Positions 26,591-39,130 are shown, numbered from the stretch's first letter. The stretch is 64,000 nucleotides of DNA from Gibbula magus (GCA_936450465.1 OW388292.1:9009756-9073755); one strand, 5' to 3'. The notes: generated by a model not told the origin, from the sequence alone. Made by a program: numbers and translations.

Positions 26591-27591
26591 TGGTCTTTAT
26601 GAAGTGGTGTCGATTTAACACTTGTAGGTATATGCTGGTGTCGGGTTAACTGGGTGTTTTCAGATATGTGGTGTACTATCATACAAGTGTCATGCATCGT
26701 ATTGTACCGTATCATCCAAGTAATGTGCTTATTGTCGAGCAGCTCCATCCAAACAATTGATATGAATAGACAGATTTATGATATACAATATCAAAGATGA
26801 GAGTGTATTGCTACACTTTGTAACACTATATAGTCTATATAAGCTCTATAGGTTCCCAGGCCCTATGAAGGATGTGTGATGTCTCTACCTGGTGGAATGT
26901 CACCTGGTAAACCTACCTGCTACCTGATCTGTAAACATATGCAGCAACATGCCCAGTTCAGTGTATCTTCACATGTTGCTTGATTGGGTTACAAAGTACA
27001 CATACAGTAGTTGATATAAAAACAGCCAGGATGTTCATCTTCTCGTCACTTCTTTGCTCCAATGTTTATTTACACAGGCGTGATAGAGACAAAATATCTT
27101 AACTGTTTTAAATGGAACCTTGTGTCAGCTGATAATTATAGTCAATTAGGAGGATTTGTCCAGTATTTAAATTCATAATAGACCACTTAGATGTTCATGT
27201 GGAATCTTATTACCTATTATATGCATTATGCATATGTTTCTTTCTTTCACAACTTTTGACATTAGTGAATTGTGCCTACCAGAGCAATTAAGGTATATGC
27301 ACATGTGTATGTCTCTACCAGTTTTTGCTCCTATGTATTTGTGCTGCTGTTTAGCATTTGAGATGCATGAGACTTGACTATTCAGTACTTCCTGTTCTCT
27401 ATGCGCTGGCATGTATGATATTTGCAGTTTCATTTGGTATACCATGCTCTCATGATACCTCTATCACTTACAAATTGTGTTTGTGCTATTTATATTCTAT
27501 TTCTCTCAGAGACCTGGACCAACTTCATAATTTTAATGTTTTGAAAATGAAGATTGGTATAAGTTCTAATGTATTTGTTTGTTTTTTGCAG
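26591..27591. other. AT-rich non-coding DNA upstream of a candidate exon
   Basis: ACCTG words cluster at 26886-26930. No gene is recognised. The 96-codon + strand frame 27358-27648 runs through the splice acceptor at 27591 and is taken as chance. Confidence 0.5.
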
Positions 27592-27662
27592 ATTGCCATA
27601 CGGATTACCTTAAACAATACTAGCCAGCTCGGCCTGGCTCCACAATGAATTTACAATGATTG
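27592..27662 (+). other. Candidate internal (5'UTR) exon with strong splice sites
   Basis: A pyrimidine-rich acceptor (TTTGTTTGTTTTTTGCAG, ending 27591) and a consensus donor (G followed by GTAAGT, starting 27663) bracket 71 bases that are GC-richer than their flanks. All three frames are closed within the exon, so it cannot be an ordinary internal coding exon. It carries two ATGs. The first, at 27645, opens a 4-codon frame (MNLQ) whose TGA at 27657-27659 overlaps the second ATG at 27656 (ATGA). That second ATG runs two codons plus one base (ATGATTG) to the donor. A non-coding 5'UTR exon, or one carrying a start just before the junction, fits best. It may be part of the gene that starts at 54 kb or of another transcript. 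If spliced directly to 54208 the second ATG would terminate after a few codons, so in that transcript it would act as an upstream frame. Confidence 0.35.
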
Positions 27663-30479
27663 GTAAGTACTCTTTAACTTACTTCATAATCATTAAGAGA
27701 AAATGGCAAACATTGGACTTTTAACAAGTATTCTTGTGTATGTCTTTTTATTCACAAAGTTAAGAAATCATGTTAACATTTGAACATGAACTTAAACATT
27801 TTTAACTGAAAACATCACATTTTAAAATTGAATTATAATGATAGGAAACTGAATATTTAATCTTTTCTTGATAATCTATTTAGGCACATAACTAAAGAAG
27901 AGTTAAAATCTATAATTGCATCCACAATATTCACATCACACAAAGTTTTAAACCGTTAAAATATTATGACTAAGAATAGAAATAACATACATGTCAGTCA
28001 GTTTGTTTAACTTTTGATTATTTCACAAAGGAATGCACATAAAGTTGCTAACTAATTCGTACTTGAAAGATTTATGACATTCAAATCAGACCACGTCATA
28101 TCTGCACTGTGATTGGTCGCCTGTTTGAGTTTGAATGATTCATATCACCCAGGGCAGTGTACTAAATAAACCGAGGTTAATAAAGTATACTCAACTGGTG
28201 TGGTATGTCTACTGCTAGTTGTGCAAGACACCTAGACCGACCATACAGCACAAAAGGACAGATTCTAATAATAATTGTCAATAATATTGATAAAAAATGA
28301 ACAAAGCTTAACAATAAATACATCGATCTATATGTTCAGTTGACATGGAGGATTGGATACGTTTACACAAGAATGTGTCTTTCATATAATAGAGTTGAAT
28401 TGAATTGAATTTGAGTCATTTGAAATGAATAAATGCACGAATGTGTCATTATGTATTACACCTGTATTACACACTGTTGCGTACACTGTATCACACAAAG
28501 GTACATTTCTATTCTAGAAGGTCATAATTAAATAGATAATTTAGTCACATACTTTTGATAAGTGTTTAATATAGTCAGAAATGCTACAAAGAATAACATG
28601 ACATCCATGACTTGAAGACACAAATTATCAATTCAGTTCCCTTATACAGCAACATTGTAATTCCAAATATAAGCGTACTCCCTGAACTGAGCTGAACCAC
28701 TAGTCTTATACTCAAACTCAATATTTATTCTGAAAATATCACCATTTTATTAAATTTTGAAAAGGAGACTGTAAGAAATGGAATTTTCATTAAAAGAAAT
28801 TCATAAAAAGAAGGCTACTTTTTTTCAATATCTTTTTCAGATATAAAAATTATTTTTTCAGAGTTTAAGTATCAGACTACTAAACCGCTTGCTATAGTGT
28901 ACTCCTTTGAAAATGATATTTTAGAAAGACTGTCACCTGACTTATTTGAATGGAACAAACTCAAACTCTGCAGTTTCTTTCTTAGAGAGTTATGTTTGAT
29001 ACACTTTAAATTAGGTGTCCCTTAAAACTAGAGAAATAGGATACTTGAACCACTGCAAAGAGTCTCATCTGGATTCAGAATTAAGTCAGGACGACCCTCT
29101 CAGTTGATCACCTGGGAACACCACCACCCTGTAACTTGACAGTGTCTTTATTAAGTGAAATAGATTACACCAACACATTTGAAATTTAGTGTGATTGAGA
29201 TTTCTTGATTAACTGAAATAGAAAAAGAACTTTAGAAATTTACAGTCTTCTGTAACTCTCATCTTAATTCACCGACATAAAAAAACCCTCTAAAACCTGA
29301 GAAGATGAATCAACTGAGCTGAGCGACTCCTGCTATTCTAGATAGTCACCCTACCCTGCTATCTGATCCGTGGTGCTTTATGTAAAATATACAAAAATGT
29401 GATGAATGCAGTGATAGGTCTCCTTATAGAAACTTAATGCCAATGGTAATGTGCTTCTTGAAGCTATCTTTCTCTATACTTACCTGCCCCTTGGCTAGGC
29501 TTATCCCCACACCTGTCCTCGTTACCAGTACATATCTATATCTGTATATAAGTATGAAGGTGTAGGAGGAGGTATTAACAATCTGTTTAGATCTTCGGCC
29601 CTGATGTCCAGGGCTAATGGACGCCCTCCAGCTCGTGTTGTGATGTCACATTAGCAAGCTGTAACCTAAAATTGTTAATGAAATATCCTTTGAAAGTCTT
29701 TACCATTTTATTGACATTTTCTATTTTGTGGATTTTTTCTGCCTTATCCTGGTATTTTCATTGGTTAGCTTTTATATATTACTGTCTCGAAGTGAAGGGA
29801 ATAGAAAATATTTAATTTTTGAGCCATGTAAGAATTGAATATTGAATATTGGAGAGATCCCTGTGTTGAGTTTGTAATCATATAACATAGTTTATATGTA
29901 GCGGAGGAAGAGACATAAACAATCTTTTCATGGTCAGAGATGATGGATTCTTATGGTGCTCTGTGTGAAAGCAGAACTAATTTGTATTTACAGAACACAA
30001 ATATAATGCGCTGTCATTTCTTTCAATTGAATTGTTTAGGGGGATTTATTCAGAATTTTGCTTTAGAATAATGATTTCAAACAACTTGATCTGAATCTTT
30101 CATATCTTTTAGATGTCAAATGTATAAATAGTTGTTTTCTTTTTTTGTGAGATTTCATAAATTAGCCTATATCTTGTTCAAGCAGAGTGAAATAATTTGC
30201 AACTACAAACAAACATAAAATTAATTCATAACAGGAATAACAAAGATAATGCACTTCTGTCAGGGCGCATTCTATGAAATCTCTGCTGTAAAGAAAAACT
30301 AAATAAAGGCTTGGGATATAACAATCTGTGTGAGGGTTTGATTTTACCATTACCAATTCCTTCCATACAGACCGGCACCACAGACAAAGGGAAGTAACTC
30401 TTGTGAAGATATTGGACTTGTAGCCCATGGTGGAATGGGGACAATATTCATAATATCTTACCTTGTGTAATATTATAAT
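27663..30479. other. AT-rich non-coding DNA (intron or intergenic)
   Basis: Begins with the consensus donor GTAAGT. No repeats or genes are evident over 2.8 kb; few open frames exceed 60 codons. Confidence 0.55.
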
Positions 30480-30720
30480 TAGTAGCGATGACTCACCCCA
30501 TCATTTGCCTGTCTCTGACTCTGAATAGGCAGCAGGCAGTCAGGCGGGATCTGAGAGTCGGTTTCCATGGTAGTGTAGTTAATTAATACAGGCCCTGTCC
30601 TCCCGTGCCTTCCTGCTCCCTCCCTCCCTCCCTTCCTCCCTTGGTCTTCCACTTCCAACAACAGCAACAAGAAAGCGCCATTTTAGTCATCTTGTCACTC
30701 AGGCCTCCCCTCCATGATTT
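30480..30720. promoter_or_regulatory. GC-richer candidate cis-regulatory block
   Basis: A compact non-repetitive block with TGACTCA (30489), CAGGCAGCAGGCAG-like words, a (CCCT)n stretch at 30617-30643 and AAGCGCCATTTT (30673). It is flanked by AT-rich DNA. The regulatory reading is inference from composition only. Confidence 0.2.
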
Positions 30721-33300
30721 CTTCAGTGACACGTATCAAGATAAACTACAACATTTGATCCATTTATCAGATTAGATAATGTCAGAATTTTCATTTCAGA
30801 TCTATTGATTAACTTTTTCAAATTTAATGTAATTTTTGCAAAAGATAATTTCAAGTTTAAACATTAGTTTAATGTTGAATATTTCATAGATGAAATATTT
30901 GTGGATGTTACTGGGAAGAAGCTCTCTCTGACTCAGCTGGCCTGTCCCCTTCATTGCTATTGATCCGAGTGTTTGTCACCCTGGTACCATGGACATGTTT
31001 TAGACAGATCTGCAGTCGAGTGACTCTCTCACAACTCGGGACATTTGCACAGCTTCCTATTCTCTCTCTCTACCCCCCAATCATTAAAAATGCAGCAGCC
31101 ATTTTGCCTTTCATTAACATCGCTCCTTAGGAAATTTCCCAAAAAACATATACACTGCGATGGACATTTATTATGTTAAAGTGCATTGTAAGGTGCGGAT
31201 GTTCCGTCATACATAAAATATGACCGTGAGTCTCAAGTCTGGTGTGCGAGTCCACCGTGTGACTGTTGTGTCAACATGCCGCTATGACATCATGGATCAC
31301 AGGGACACAGGGCACGGCATCAAAACCTTCATGTTGATCAGTTGTACTGATGTCATTTGTGAATTTGAAATGAAACCAAATTTCTCTCTCTGTTTGGTTG
31401 AAATATTTGAATATTAAATAAAATTTGTGAAAATAGAAAGGGAATTAAATCTCAAACAAGTCCCATTTATTCAACTTAATTTGTCCTCGGCTGGTTTGAT
31501 CGTGCTAAAATGTATCTGAAAATAGAAGCTGATAGCATTGATGTCTTCAATTAATCAGATGAAATTACAGGAAGCGGAAATGGCACCTCTCTCTCCCTTT
31601 CTTCTTACTTTCTGGCTTGATGACGGCATGTGCTTTACTTCAGTTTGATTGTACTGAAATATGTTTGGTAAAAAGAGAAAATGAATATCTTGCCCAAACA
31701 GTTTTATAGTGTATGAAATGTGGCTCGTCTGGCAGCCTGTAACTTGGTTAATTTTGGTCCTGGCCAGTAACCTGTTGAAGCTGTAGTTTCTTAGATAATT
31801 ACACGAGTAAGTGTGTCATATGACTTTTACAAAATGGTGTGAATTTTGGTATTGCCTGAGTGACAGCGAAGTTGCACAAGTTAAATTTATTTTTCAAAGG
31901 TTTCAGTTGAGATCCATACATGGTTCACGCCCAGGAATATGGCCTTTTGTTTGTTTTTCATTAATAAATGCCCTTCAAAGATGTCATTAAATATCAAAAT
32001 ATAGAAGAAACATTGGTTATCTTAAAGTAAATTATCCAGAAATGTTGTCTCATGTGCAAGTAAACAACTTTATTTGCTTTTATTTGGTCACAAAATAACT
32101 GGTATTGATGTTTGTTATTCAAGTCCCAAAATTCCTCATAAAACCATTGCCTGTGTTCATTGCATGATGAAAGGTAATTCTTTACCATCTCTTGATAGAT
32201 CATTTATCAATGGACTACATAAGAAGGGGTCTTCACTGCAGATGTTTGCTCTATTCTGTGGATGTAATCTAATATGGAAAGAAAAGCCAATAAGATACAA
32301 TGTTGACAGTATTGAATAACGTTTTAATTTATGAGTACATTTGAGTCCCAGAAAGACACATAAAAGCCAATACCATGGCAGCATTTCTTTAAATGTCCAG
32401 TATGTTTCTGTGATCTCATCAGCCGACTTGTCACATTCATTCTGCACCTGGCCCCTTTTTGTGTTGGTATTTACGTAACAAACATTTCCCGTTTGTAATC
32501 AAGGAACTTGGCAAACATTGCTTAAAGAGCGTAATTGAAAAGTGAAAAGATTGGACAAAAAAGCAGCCAAGTCTTTAATCAAGCTTTGTATGATCTGATA
32601 GCATGGTTCCATCAGGTGACTGAGCTAGCGGGCTGGCTCCTCTGTACAGTGTGTACTGGAGAAGCATTACTCAGTCGGTCACAGATCACCCGGTCCAGTG
32701 CTCTCACGATGCACATTTCCATGCAGCACTTGTGAATAGGTCCCAGTCAATATAAGTCTCTCAGGTAAAAGAGATATAAATAATTAAGCCGATGCTTGTC
32801 TTTCTGAATGATTACCTGTTGTAATCAGGTAAATGCAGGTGAGGAGTTAACGAGCACTGACTCACCTGTGGTACAGGTGTGCTTGATTGTTGCATCGCCC
32901 GATGTTTCCCAGGGTGCACTTGTCCACCCTGTACTGACGGAATCGACCACGATTCAAAGATCGATGAGACAGGCAGGTGGGGAGCTCTAGAGGCTGTGGT
33001 GTGACTCTGCCATGTTGAAGTCTTCTCAGGAATGTAGCTGGCACTGGGGTGTGTGGTCCTTCTGATGTAGGTCTCCAGTGTCATGGCCGCTGGTTTTCTT
33101 GTTGGAGACATGCACAGACGTGTTTCAGAATGTAGCAAACATTGGTTATAATGAGGTGAATAGTAACAAACACTGTTGAATAAATGAATATATGTCCATG
33201 ATGGTATCTCAGAGATTATTCAAAGAGTGTCGTGGTTGTTATGCATTCATATTTATGCCTCCTCCTGAAGGGTCAGGGGACAAATAGTTTTTGGTTGAGT
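30721..33300. other. Non-coding DNA with an E-box-rich patch
   Basis: 32815-32885 holds CAGGTA, CAGGTG, TGACTCACCTG (32858) and CAGGTG within 70 bases. Overlapping open frames on both strands at 32808-33138 suggest low stop density, not a gene. The remainder is AT-rich and featureless. Confidence 0.5.
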
Positions 33301-33307
33301 TACTGTT

Positions 33308-33427
33308 GGCACTGTTGTCGCTGTTAGTGTCTGGGTTGGCACTGTTGTCGCTGTTAGTGTATGGGTTGGCACTGTTATCGCTGTTAGTGTCTGGGTTGGC
33401 ATTGCTGTCACCATTCTCATGGTTTCC
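33308..33427 (+). repeat. Minisatellite, 30-bp unit, about 3.5 copies
   Basis: GGCACTGTTGTCGCTGTTAG begins at 33308, 33338 and 33368, with a degraded copy at 33398. The period is a multiple of three, so the - strand reads as NSDNSANPDT repeats within an 80-codon frame (33239-33481). I take that frame as a by-product. Confidence 0.9.
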
Positions 33428-36037
33428 AGAGCAAAACTCTAAAACTTGAACCAATCCCAACCAAATTAGATATACTGCCACCGCATATCATGTAGATATG
33501 CCTTTGTGGGGTTTTAACGTTTTTTGAATTTCTATTTTGTTCTGTTTCCATGGCAAAAAATTTGACTTTGTGTCGTTTGAGATTAAATTTGGGGAAGGGG
33601 AGACATCTGTTTTTTGAAGAAAAAACAATTTCTCTTTGCTCGTTATATTTAGTCAATAGGAGTGGTTCCTATATCTCACGAGGACTTGTACTCGATGCCG
33701 AAAGATAGTGAAAGAGCATCCCTGACACCCTATTGACACTGCAGCAGTATGAGAGTTAAGCACCCCACCTGCTTTAATTAGCAAGGTGAAGTCGTTAGTG
33801 AGGAGAGGATAGCTGCAGTACCTGGTGCCGGGCAGGTAATGAGTGCTGCAAGTTGAACGCAACTTGATATCTCCCAGGCTTACCAGCAGGATTGGCCAGA
33901 TTAGGGAGGGTGCGGTTCTAACTCTTATATACCTACCCACCTCAATACATACATACATTTATATATATATATATGTATAGTGTTTGGCTGTCATTGTTTC
34001 ATGACAAGTTCATCACAAGTTCATCACAAGTTAATCCAGTTTTAAAGAGACAGCTTTTTTTTTTACAAAAGAGTTATGCTCAAATATTTTGTTTTGAAAG
34101 TGATTTGCTATCATTTTGCATTTTGCAATTGGTTATTGTTTATAGAAATAAATTAGTTTTTAGCATAAGGGCAGATGGGTTTATGGCATCAGCCTTTGTA
34201 CATAAGTTTTTCACATTTTGGACTTGTCTGCAGAAATGCTTTACCCCAAGATTTTGTAGGGAGGTACGTGTGCCTGGAGGATATGTTTGTACTTTTGGTC
34301 CCAACTCGCTGACGATTTTTAAAGGATTTCTGATACCTAATTTTCACCTTATTTTATTCAACCAAATTCTCACCTAGAGGGCATATTGTCAAGACTTTTT
34401 CTTAAAAATATAAATATTGATTGATTAATTTGAGCCAAGCTAAGATCAATTTATTAACTTTCTTTATATGATAAGAATCACTTTTGTTTAGCTAATTAAA
34501 AGTCAATTATGAAGATTGAAATCCAATTATCAAGTGAAACATAAGTATATAAATGACAACAACCACATCATCAGTGTAATGATCAAAATAAAAAAGGATG
34601 ATAGGACAGAAAGTAAACTAAAGCTTCCCCAGCTAGTATTGTTTAGTCGCCACTATAGGCAGCTAGGGACATGTAATGTGTCTGATGAGGGGTTTGATGG
34701 ACTGTATACTTCCGCCAGGGATCATGCATGTAAACACAAAGAATATGATCTGCGTATGCTTTGACAGCGGGGGCTATTGATTGGCTGATCCAGTGATGCC
34801 TCACCGCGACCGATTCCGTTACCAAGAACCTTTGCATCAATACCAACTTTTTCCTGGACTTCTCTCTGGGGCATTGATCTGCCCATTCGAGGAGCCGTTT
34901 ACAAGTCCTCGTCCTGCCCCTAGCGCTGTTAAGTGATTTATACCTGATTAGGGAGGGTTTGACAGTTTAGGGGTGGTGGGTTTCAGCTCCATGATGGTGA
35001 ATAGTCCAGGGAATTCTCCCAAATAGGCTCCCTTCACTTGCAGGGTAATTCTTCATGGTGTGGGTAATCCAACTCTAGATTTCGACACATTTCCAATGAA
35101 TATATTTAAAAGTCAGATTGGTATTCTGCATCTCATTGAAGTAAAGCCATTACCTGGATGAGCTGGAATCCCAGACTGGACTCCTGGAAATGTCTTGAGT
35201 TGGCTTATACTTCACATTAGGAAGTCTAGCATATGTTGAGGATGCAATTCTTTTGCATATTTCTTTAGTTTATTCATTATATATTTATGAAATTGAACTT
35301 CGACATTGGAACATTGTAAAGGGCTAACATGAGGTCATCTTACAGAACTTTGTTAAAGCTTGACCTACGGGTCCTGGACTATACTGAGAAGGTCGACCTC
35401 TATCTATTGGCCTGATCAGGACCGTTTCCATTATTGATTATACCATCTCCTTTGGCCAATAATACTTACCAATTAAGTTTCAATAGAAAATATTCTCATT
35501 CATCATCCTAATGATGTCTCACGAGTGGCTAAAAACCTAGTACCTCGCTCCAAATTATGTAAAACTTAATCAGATCAGCTTTGTGAATGGTGGTCAACAC
35601 GAGTGAAAGAGAAGTGTACTCTAGGTTTAGAACAGACCTGTCAAAGATGTCATCATATTGGAAGAGTATATTTACATACATGGAGTAGAATTGGCTGCAG
35701 GGTTCAGGAGTCATCAGTGCAGGATACGACATGTCAGGTTAGCAACTTGATTGGGTCCCGATTCCGTCTGTTGTTTATATACTCACATCACATGTCATTA
35801 GGTTTGACCCATGTTTTCTTCATGTTTAGAGGCAAACTTAAGCTCTTCCAGTGGATTTAGCTAAGTCTTGACTAGTAGATGAAGATTTAGATCAGAGATG
35901 GCAACATGACTTTACTCATTCAACAATAAGAGATTAAGATTTGACCAGGTGGAGTGGCACTTCTTGATAATACTGTGACTAGATGGACAGTGTAAGATTA
36001 AGATTTAGCAGGAGATAGCAGGTTGAGGTTCTGCTCA
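33428..36037. other. Non-coding DNA with one GC-richer block
   Basis: AT microsatellite at 33960-33975. The block 34640-34940 is denser and holds CTTTGACAGCGG, TTGATTGGCTGATCC and TTTGCATCAAT words, which look like Meis-, Pbx/Hox- and POU-type sites; it is a possible enhancer. No gene is recognised. The 134-codon + frame at 33973-34377 is AT-rich, with a Phe/Ile-rich product and no domain. Confidence 0.45.
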
Positions 36038-36160
36038 GAGCACCTGTAGGGACTCTAACTTAACATGGTGGCAGGGAGACGGAAGGTTCCCGCCCGGAGC
36101 ACCTGTAGGGACTCTAACTTAACATGGTGGCAGGGAGACGGAAGGTTCCCGCCCAGAGCA
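36038..36160 (+). repeat. Near-perfect tandem duplication, 59-bp unit, 2 copies
   Basis: GAGCACCTGTAGGGACTCTA begins at 36038 and 36097, and a third copy starts (GAGCA) at 36156 before breaking off. The copies differ only at the last base, so the duplication is recent. AGATTAAGATTTAGCAGGAGA also occurs just upstream (about 35996) and again near 36489, so the locus has wider local duplication. Confidence 0.95.
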
Positions 36161-36790
36161 GACCTTAGCTTTGAAGGGCATTTAAAAATGAAATACATTT
36201 TCTTGATAATGATTTCTTCATTATGAACATACAAGCAATGTTTTGGTGGATATGCTTACTTCTTCACACTACAAATGATGAAGGACTAGGCATATATTCT
36301 CTGAAACATCATACGTTCACAGTGAGGAAGTTGTTGCTGAAATATTGACTCTGTAACAGTGCATGGACAAGGATGACATTCATTAGTCAGTTTTTCTCAT
36401 TCTCAGTCATAATTTCTCCTCCTTATTGTATAACCAATTTACATTTGTGAAAAAACTCTTGAATAATACTTTGACCTATTCGATTAAGTAAGATTAAGAT
36501 TTAGCAGGAGACAAAGGGTACAGGCCTGAGCTTCATAGATGGTTGTAGAGATAGTGGACGTGCCCCTGGGTGAGCAGAGTGGACGAGAGGATTACTGGAT
36601 GTGACATAGAGAGTGACCACTCGTCCCCGGTCAATACCAGCCCTTTATCTCTCCACTGATCACATTATATAAACATTGACGTTCCCAATCTCAGTCTGTT
36701 AACTCACCACCGTAATGTGACCATTGTCCAATTCCATCTGTGTGTACTGGTGTCTTGTTCAATTTTGCTTACGTATATGATTTTAACAGT
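36161..36790. other. Non-coding DNA
   Basis: Contains the second copy of the AGATTAAGATTTAGCAGGAGA word. No gene seen. Confidence 0.5.
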
Positions 36791-36958
36791 GACGATACAG
36801 TAGTGACCATTATCTTAAGTTTGTGACGATACAGTAGTGAACATTATCTTAGGTTTGGGACGATACAGTAGTGAACATTATCTTAGGTTTGGGACGATAC
36901 ACTAGTGAACATTATCTTAGGTTTGTGACGATAATGTAGTGAACATTATCTTAGGTTC
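36791..36958 (+). repeat. Minisatellite, 34-bp unit, 5 copies
   Basis: GACGATACAGTAGTGAACAT-type units start at 36791, 36825, 36859, 36893 and 36927, each ending in ATTATCTTAGGTTT. Copies differ by one to four bases. Confidence 0.95.
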
Positions 36959-37987
36959 TTATTAAACAATTTTTTAAATGCACATGGCTTTTGAACATTT
37001 TCTTCCCTAAACAATTGTGATCTAAAACTCTTCAATACCTGCATTCAGATTGGTGCTCATGTTGACGATAAACAATATAGTCGAGTCGATGAGAATACAA
37101 GTGCCAGCCATTATCATTATCTAAATATCAAGACAGTGCTTCTCCTATAAATTGACTTACCAAGTATTGTGTAAAGTTGTGGGTACTGTTCCCACTCTGC
37201 CCTCTCTGTCAGTTAGACTATGAATGGTGACCTATAGAAGCAATAAACATGTAAGGGAGAAATATTTCAATGAGTCTAGTTACTTGTCTATACTTCATAT
37301 GTTAGCGGACGACATTTCACAGGTGTAATCAGGATTTACCTGGACTGGAAATATTTATTGAAATTAATCAAAGTGAAAAGCTTTTATTGTCTCACTTAAT
37401 CTTTTGAATGCCTTCATTGTCAATTTTTTAAAGTGAATAAAGCTAAATCTGTTCATTTGCCACTATTCATTCTTTTCCCTTTTTTAGATAGATTTGTATG
37501 CAAAGTCTTTATTCATCGAAACCAAGAGAGAGAAAAATAGCTGCCAAATAAGTGGTCATATGTGAAAATGAATTAATATTTAATATGTATGAACAAATTT
37601 GGAAAACAAATCACCACAGTTTTAAATTTCATGATCTGACAGTGACCCTTATTTTGCACTGTTAACAAAACGTAGTAGCCATGACTGTGTATGGTCTTTG
37701 AATAAAGACGGGATTGACATGAACATATTCAGTCTGTGAAGCGACATGAAACAGGGCCGTCCTTTTCATCATTTCGTTGTTATCAGCTAAGAGGGACATC
37801 TTGACTGTTATTGTTCAAGCAGAGCAGCTAGTGACTCTCACGAGATTATCAGTGAGGGCCCAGATTGTCTCGCGTATCATATTAACTCAAGTTATGACGG
37901 CAGACTGAAGGATGGTTTGTGTCAGTGTCGACATGAGCAACAGTTCTCGGACTCTTACCAGATTAACTCTTCAGACACTCTACTTGT
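36959..37987. other. Non-coding DNA
   Basis: AT-rich, with no gene or repeat recognised before the pyrimidine-rich arrays. Confidence 0.5.
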
Positions 37988-38372
37988 CTTCATCTCCACT
38001 ACTCTCCTCCAGTCTTGTCTTGTCTTCATCTCCACTACTCTCCTCCAGTCTTGTCTTCATCTCCACTACTCTCCTCCAGTCTTGTCTTGTCTTCATCTCC
38101 ACTACTCTCCTCCAGTCTTGTCTTGTCTTCATCTCCACTACTCTCCTCCAGTCTTGTCTTGTCTTCATCTCCACTACTCTCCTCCAGTCTTGTCTTCATC
38201 TCCACTACTCTCCTCCAGTCTTGTCTTGTCTTCATCTCCACTACTCTCCTCCAGTCTTGTCTTGTCTTCATCTCCACTACTCTCCTCCAGTCTTGTCTTG
38301 TCTTCATCTCCACTACTCTCCTCTAGTCTTGTCTTGTCTTCATCTCCACTACTCTCCTCCAGTCTTGTCGTG
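37988..38372 (+). repeat. Minisatellite, 36/31-bp units, 11 copies
   Basis: CTTCATCTCCACTACTCTCC begins at 37988, 38024, 38055, 38091, 38127, 38163, 38194, 38230, 38266, 38302 and 38338. Most units are 36 bases; those starting at 38024 and 38163 are 31 because one CTTGT of a CTTGTCTTGT doublet is missing. 36 is a multiple of three and the unit lacks stops, so long false frames (267-277 codons, Leu/Ser-rich) arise. The 31-base units shift the frame. These frames are not genes. Confidence 0.97.
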
Positions 38373-38380
38373 TCATCCTC

Positions 38381-38460
38381 TCCTCCTCTCCTCTCCTCTC
38401 CTCTCCTCTCCTCTCCTCTCCTCTCCTCTCCTCTCCTCTCCTCTCCTCTCCTCTCCTCTT
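38381..38460 (+). repeat. (CTCCT)n pentanucleotide microsatellite, about 15 units
   Basis: Pure CTCTC/CTCCT pyrimidine tract joining the 36-bp and 30-bp arrays. Confidence 0.95.
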
Positions 38461-38469
38461 GTCTTATAC

Positions 38470-38710
38470 AAGACTCTACTTTCTTTTCTCCACATATTCA
38501 AGACCCCAGTTTCTTTTCTCCACATATTCAAGACTCTACTTTCTTTTCTCCACATATTCAAGACTCTACTTTCTTTTCTCCACATGTACAAGACTCTACT
38601 TTCTTTTCTTCACATGTACAAGACTCTACTTTTTTTTTCTCCACATATACAAGAATCTACTTTCTTTTCTCCACATATTCAAGAATCTACTTTCTTTACT
38701 CCATATATCC
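38470..38710 (+). repeat. Minisatellite, 30-bp unit, 8 copies
   Basis: AAGACTCTACTTTCTTTTCT begins at 38470, 38500, 38530, 38560, 38590, 38620, 38651 and 38681. Variation is mild: CATATT or CATGTA in the spacer, and one extra T giving 31 bases before 38651. Confidence 0.95.
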
Positions 38711-38957
38711 CTTAGCCCAGGGCTATTTAAAATGTTCTTGGCAAGTGTAATATTTTCACTGGTACTCCAAAAACTGGTTTGAATGTACGATGTTGTCCTT
38801 ATGATCCTGTAGATAGTGTGCTAGCAATGACTGTGGACTAGTACTTCATGAAATTAACAAGTCCAAGTGGATAGCGCTTATATATTTTATATATCGACCA
38901 CTGACCATGTGACCCATCTCTTGTTTCTCTTTTTGTCTCAGCTCATTTCGTCATTTT

Positions 38958-39130
<173 letters not shown>

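Noticed and set aside
26273..26748. His/Thr/Ile-rich - strand frames up to 136 codons
   Set aside because: Produced by the degenerate GTGTGATAC repeat; no conserved domain.
33239..33481. NSDNSANPDT-type repeat protein on the - strand
   Set aside because: Only about 3.5 copies of a 30-bp minisatellite inside an 80-codon frame without splice sites or flanking coding signal.
33960..33975. CRISPR-like or other array at AT-rich repeats
   Set aside because: Simple TA microsatellite in eukaryotic-type DNA; no repeat-spacer structure is present anywhere in the window.
37912..38750. Two overlapping + strand frames of 267 and 277 codons, Leu/Ser/His-rich
   Set aside because: They are translations of the 36/31-, 5- and 30-bp tandem arrays in different frames. 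Units of 36 and 30 bases without stops give open frames automatically.
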